Source: Streptosporangiaceae bacterium
GTDB taxonomy: Bacteria; Actinomycetota; Actinomycetes; Streptosporangiales; Streptosporangiaceae
Direction of reading: 5' to 3'
NCBI GenBank assembly: GCA_030043395.1
Contig: JASHXW010000059.1
Location: forward strand, 1 to 8,353
DNA length: 8,353 nucleotides
The notes beneath the pieces are model-generated. The model was not told the DNA's origin, made no database searches, and saw only the letters and a program-made list of their open reading frames with translations. Made by a program: the position numbers and the translations under genes. Within the stretch, counting starts at the first letter, position 1; every line of letters begins with the position of its first letter. Shown in pieces: positions 6,605 through 8,353 of this stretch.

Positions 6605-6633
6605 ACGATATATCGCAAGTGGCCGATCGGCAA
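6605..6633 (-). promoter_or_regulatory. Predicted promoter of the DUF1707 gene with overlapping palindrome CGATATATCG
   Basis: On the minus strand, TTGCCG (plus 6628-6633) and TATCGT (plus 6605-6610) are separated by 17 bp; each matches the sigma-70 consensus at four of six positions. The perfect 10 bp palindrome CGATATATCG (6606-6615) overlaps the -10 box. It is the only strongly A/T palindrome in this neighbourhood and could be an operator half or full site. The binding protein is unknown. Confidence 0.45.
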
Positions 6634-6641
6634 GCGCTCCG

Positions 6642-7091
6642 CTAACCGTTGCGTCCCAGCAGGTTCGTGACCGATGCCGCGACCTGCAATCGGCCTCCCC
6701 GCGAGAACACGAGGGTAAGCGTGACGTTCCGCCCCGGGGTCAGGTGCCCGGAGTGAATGATCACGAGATGGAGTCCGTTCGGGCCCAGGCGGACCATGCT
6801 GTGCGCGGGAATTGCCAGGTCGCGGACGCTAGTGTCGGAGACGGACGCGGGGACGTGCGGTCCGCGCAGGACCACGGTTCCGCCACCGCTGCTCGTCACC
6901 CGCAGCAGGTGGTTGGCAGCGCCCGAGTTGCGGATCACGAGGTAGGCGTCCACGTCGCTTGGCCCGTCGGCTTCGACTACGTACGCGCCGCCGATCTTGA
7001 TCGGCTGCTGCTCGCTGCTGCCCGGCGTGCAGGCGGTCAGGGCGACGACGGCGCAGAGGAGGCCGGCGAGCGCCGCGGCCCGGCGGCTCAT
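6642..7091 (-). CDS. PCu(A)C-like (copper chaperone family) lipoprotein with degenerate metal site (149 aa)
   Basis: A signal peptide (MSRRAAALAGLLCAVVALTAC) ends in lipobox LTAC with Cys21, so the mature protein is lipid-anchored outside the membrane. The body follows the PCu(A)C/DUF461 pattern: AYLVIRNSGAANHLLRVTSS near 49-68, IPAHSMVRLGPNGLHLVI near 94-111, and LTPGRNVTLTLVF near 117-129. True PCu(A)C proteins bind Cu(I) through a His-x-Met type site plus Met and HxM downstream. Here the first site reads LRGPH and the last HLVII, so only His108 is obviously kept and copper binding is doubtful. Start ATG at 7091 overlaps the marR stop as ATGA, with AGGA directly against it, which suggests coupled initiation. 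ATGs at 7106 and 7127 are alternatives, the latter with GGGAAG 7 nt upstream. It is co-transcribed with marR. Confidence 0.82.
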   Translation of the reverse strand: MSRRAAALAGLLCAVVALTACTPGSSEQQPIKIGGAYVVEADGPSDVDAYLVIRNSGAANHLLRVTSSGGGTVVLRGPHVPASVSDTSVRDLAIPAHSMVRLGPNGLHLVIIHSGHLTPGRNVTLTLVFSRGGRLQVAASVTNLLGRNG

Positions 7092-7603
7092 TCCTGCTCG
7101 TCGCATGCCAGGCCGGACCCTGAGCATGTGGCTGCTTCCCCGGGCGCGGCGGCGGCGATGACCGCCGCGCAGATCTCGCCGAGCTGCCTGACCTGCTCGG
7201 GCGTGAGCACGTCGATGAGCGAGCGGCGAACCTGATCCACGTGACCAGGAGCCGACGCCTCCAGGACGGCCATGCCGTCGTCGGTGAGCTGGGCGATCTG
7301 CCCGCGCCGGTCGGTCGGGCAATCCCGCCGCTCGACCCATCCGCGCTCCTCGAGCCTGGCCACAGCGTGCGAGAGGCGGCTCTTGCTGTAGGTGGAAGCG
7401 GTCGCGAGCTGGGTCATCCGCAGCGCGCGATCCGGCGCCTCGGACAGCCGCACCAGGATCTCGTAGTAGCCAAGCGGCATCCCGGCATCACGGATGAGCT
7501 CCGCGTCCACCGCGCCAAGCAGTGACTGGCACGCGCCAAGGAACGAGCGCCAGATCCGCTGTTCCTCGGCGGTCAGCCAGCGTGTGTTCGTGGTCGTCGT
7601 CAC
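7088..7603 (-). CDS. MarR-family transcriptional regulator (171 aa)
   Basis: This is a dimeric winged-helix DNA-binding protein. WLTAEEQRIWRSFLGACQSL (residues 9-28) fits the first dimerisation helix, and GMPLGYYEILVRLSEAPDRALRMTQLA the start of the DNA-binding domain. STYSKSRLSHAVARLEERGWVERR (about 70-93) is the recognition helix and beginning of the wing, and DCPTDRRGQIAQLTDDG (about 94-110) is the wing. The length is slightly above the usual 140-160. The extra C-terminal tail APGEAATCSGSGLACDEQE contains two cysteines, making five in all (25, 95, 145, 160, 167). Start GTG at 7603 is chosen because the family begins here; further upstream the frame runs antisense into yceI. No ribosome site is visible, which fits a leaderless mRNA. 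It is divergent from yceI and overlaps the PCu(A)C-like gene by 4 bp. It likely represses both directions. Confidence 0.92.
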   Translation of the reverse strand: MTTTTNTRWLTAEEQRIWRSFLGACQSLLGAVDAELIRDAGMPLGYYEILVRLSEAPDRALRMTQLATASTYSKSRLSHAVARLEERGWVERRDCPTDRRGQIAQLTDDGMAVLEASAPGHVDQVRRSLIDVLTPEQVRQLGEICAAVIAAAAPGEAATCSGSGLACDEQE

Positions 7604-7609
7604 ACGCCC

Positions 7610-7640
7610 AGCGTACCCGAAGTAGTTGAAGATTTGACAA
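7610..7640 (-). promoter_or_regulatory. Candidate promoter of marR (leaderless transcript)
   Basis: On the minus strand, TTGTCA (plus 7635-7640) and TACGCT (plus 7610-7615) are 19 bp apart, a rather long spacing. The -10 keeps the T-A-n-n-n-T pattern common in actinobacteria. Transcription would begin about 7 nt downstream, exactly at the GTG start at 7603, which accounts for the missing ribosome site. The -35 shares bases with the left inverted repeat, which is compatible with autorepression. Confidence 0.4.
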
Positions 7641-7641
7641 C
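7625..7641. promoter_or_regulatory. Putative MarR operator 1 (imperfect inverted repeat)
   Basis: GTTGAAGATTTGACAAC has GTTG/CAAC outer arms and a further matching A/T pair near its centre, the size of a typical MarR-family site. It overlaps the -35 box of the yceI promoter and the candidate -35 of marR, so occupancy could block both. It shares the GTTGA/TCAAC sequence style with the second repeat 22 bp downstream. Confidence 0.5.
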
Positions 7642-7661
7642 ACCCGGTGGCGGGTGATACT
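7634..7661 (+). promoter_or_regulatory. Predicted sigma-70-type promoter of yceI
   Basis: TTGACA at 7634-7639 is a perfect -35, and GATACT at 7656-7661 matches the -10 at four of six positions including the key A and final T; the spacer is 16 bp. Start of transcription is expected near 7668, giving a leader of about 65 nt. The spacer contains the inverted repeat CACCCG-GTGG-CGGGTG (7641-7656), and both flanks carry GTTG...CAAC repeats. Confidence 0.6.
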
Positions 7662-7662
7662 C

Positions 7663-7676
7663 GTTGACTGTTCAAC
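7663..7676. promoter_or_regulatory. Putative MarR operator 2 (GTTGA-N4-TCAAC)
   Basis: GTTGACTGTTCAAC has perfect 5 bp arms around CTGT. It sits over the predicted transcription start of yceI, a classic repressor position. Together with the similar repeat at 7625-7641 it brackets the promoter, as expected for a divergently transcribed MarR regulator. Confidence 0.55.
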
Positions 7677-7732
7677 AAATGCCTTCGGGGAGATTGCCCC
7701 GGACACAGACTCAGCGAACATCGGAGATCCTC

Positions 7733-8293
7733 ATGACCGTGACTGACACCGGGACGATCCCCGGTTACGTAGCAGGAACGTGGACCATCGACCCAGTGCA
7801 CTCGGAGGTGGGCTTCTCCGTCCGGCACATGATGGTCAGCAAGGTGCGGGGCAAGTTCACCAAGTTCAGCGGTGAGATCGTGACGGCGCAGGACCTGCTC
7901 GCCTCCTCGGTGAGCGCCGAGGTCGACTTGTCGTCGATCGACACCGGAGCGGAGCAGCGTGACGCGCACCTTCGCTCGGCCGACTTCTTCGACTCAGACA
8001 ACCACCCGCTGATGACCTACCGGTCGACCGGCATCCGCGCCGATGGTGGCGACTACGTCGTGGACGGCGAGCTGACCCTGAAGGGCGTCACCAGGAGCGT
8101 GCCGCTGACCCTGGAGCTCAACGGGTTCGGCCCGGACCCGTACGGCGGCACCAGGGCAGGCTTCTCCGCGGCGACCGAGATCAACAGGCAGGACTTCGGC
8201 GTCAGCTTCAACGCGGCCATGGAGTCCGGCGGCGTGGTCGTCGGCGACAAGATCACCATCCACCTCGAGATCGAGGCCGTGCTGAACAAGTAG
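7733..8293 (+). CDS. YceI-family polyisoprenoid/lipid-binding protein (186 aa)
   Basis: This is a YceI-domain protein, a lipocalin-like beta barrel that binds long isoprenoid or quinone-like lipids in characterised members. Visible hallmarks are TWTIDPVHSEVGFSVRHMMV (residues 16-35), VSAEVDLSSIDTGAEQRDAHL (60-80) and FFDSDNHPLMTYRSTGI (85-101). These are followed by DGELTLKGVTRSVPLTLEL (111-129) and EINRQDFGVSFN (149-160). Length matches the family (about 170-190). No signal peptide is present, so unlike E. coli YceI it should be cytoplasmic, as is usual for actinobacterial members. Start ATG at 7733 has GGAG (7723-7726) 6 nt upstream; the in-frame ATG at 7664 lies upstream of the predicted transcription start and is rejected. 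It is divergent from marR, with shared operators, and is followed directly by a strong hairpin, so it is probably monocistronic. Confidence 0.95.
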   Translation: MTVTDTGTIPGYVAGTWTIDPVHSEVGFSVRHMMVSKVRGKFTKFSGEIVTAQDLLASSVSAEVDLSSIDTGAEQRDAHLRSADFFDSDNHPLMTYRSTGIRADGGDYVVDGELTLKGVTRSVPLTLELNGFGPDPYGGTRAGFSAATEINRQDFGVSFNAAMESGGVVVGDKITIHLEIEAVLNK

Positions 8294-8302
8294 TCAGCAC
8301 CA

Positions 8303-8343
8303 GCGAGGCCCCGGGCTGCCGTCACGGCAGCCCGGGGCCTCGC
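8303..8343 (+). terminator. Strong hairpin terminator after yceI
   Basis: GCGAGGCCCCGGGCTGCCG (8303-8321) and its exact reverse complement (8325-8343) form a perfect 19 bp stem with loop TCA, starting 9 bp after the yceI stop. The following bases TTCATGG contain no real T-run before the window ends. Position and stability make an intrinsic-type terminator likely, and the symmetric stem could serve either strand. Confidence 0.85.
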
Positions 8344-8353
8344 TTCATGGCAG

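Noticed and set aside
7604..7969. N-terminal extension of MarR by 122 codons
   Set aside because: The extension lies antisense to the yceI coding region and promoter and carries no conserved sequence; the family begins near the GTG at 7603.
1..8353. CRISPR array, insertion sequence, toxin-antitoxin or defence cassette
   Set aside because: No regularly spaced repeats, transposase motifs, terminal inverted repeats or recognisable defence domains were seen on either strand.

Overview
The window looks like chromosomal DNA from a high-GC Gram-positive bacterium (Actinomycetota). The evidence is the strong G/C bias at third codon positions, GGAGG-type ribosome sites, use of GTG starts, an HrdB-like sigma factor tail, and family content typical of that phylum (DUF1707, DUF6295-like, MarR/YceI pairs, Tat lipoproteins). 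I see no transposase, integrase, phage gene, CRISPR array or rRNA, so this reads as an ordinary core/accessory chromosomal stretch rather than a mobile island. The species cannot be fixed from the sequence alone.

Layout, left to right. (1) Bases 3-527 (+) are the C-terminal part of a principal-type sigma-70 factor, cut by the window edge. It converges on a small YtxH-like membrane-anchored protein (972-595, -). (2) A tRNA-Asn(GTT) lies at 1191-1263 (+). (3) A two-gene minus-strand operon encodes a dienelactone hydrolase-family enzyme (2368-1628) followed by a small DUF6295-like protein (1612-1340). (4) A 73-residue two-helix membrane protein (2596-2817, +) converges, with a 10 bp gap, on a Tat-exported, lipobox-bearing berberine-bridge-type FAD oxidase (4489-2828, -) that has both residues for bicovalent FAD. 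(5) Divergent from the oxidase is a DnaN-type sliding clamp paralogue (4665-6023, +) enlarged by three hydrophilic insertions and not next to dnaA/recF. It converges on a DUF1707 membrane protein (6558-6040, -) whose promoter carries a 10 bp palindrome. (6) At the right end, a MarR-family regulator (7603-7088, -) is translationally coupled through an ATGA overlap to a PCu(A)C-like lipoprotein (7091-6642, -). It is divergent from a YceI-family protein (7733-8293, +) that is followed by a perfect 19 bp hairpin at the window end.

The most coherent functional unit is the right-hand one. The 129 bp marR/yceI intergenic region contains two GTTG...CAAC inverted repeats. One overlaps the -35 box and the other the predicted start site of a good sigma-70-like promoter for yceI, with a G/C palindrome between them. 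This suggests that MarR represses yceI and itself, and that the coupled lipoprotein belongs to the same regulon. No clearly unprecedented system is evident. The points worth a second look are the clamp paralogue, the PCu(A)C-like protein lacking most canonical copper ligands, the lipoprotein flavo-oxidase, and the MarR/YceI/PCu(A)C module with its operators.
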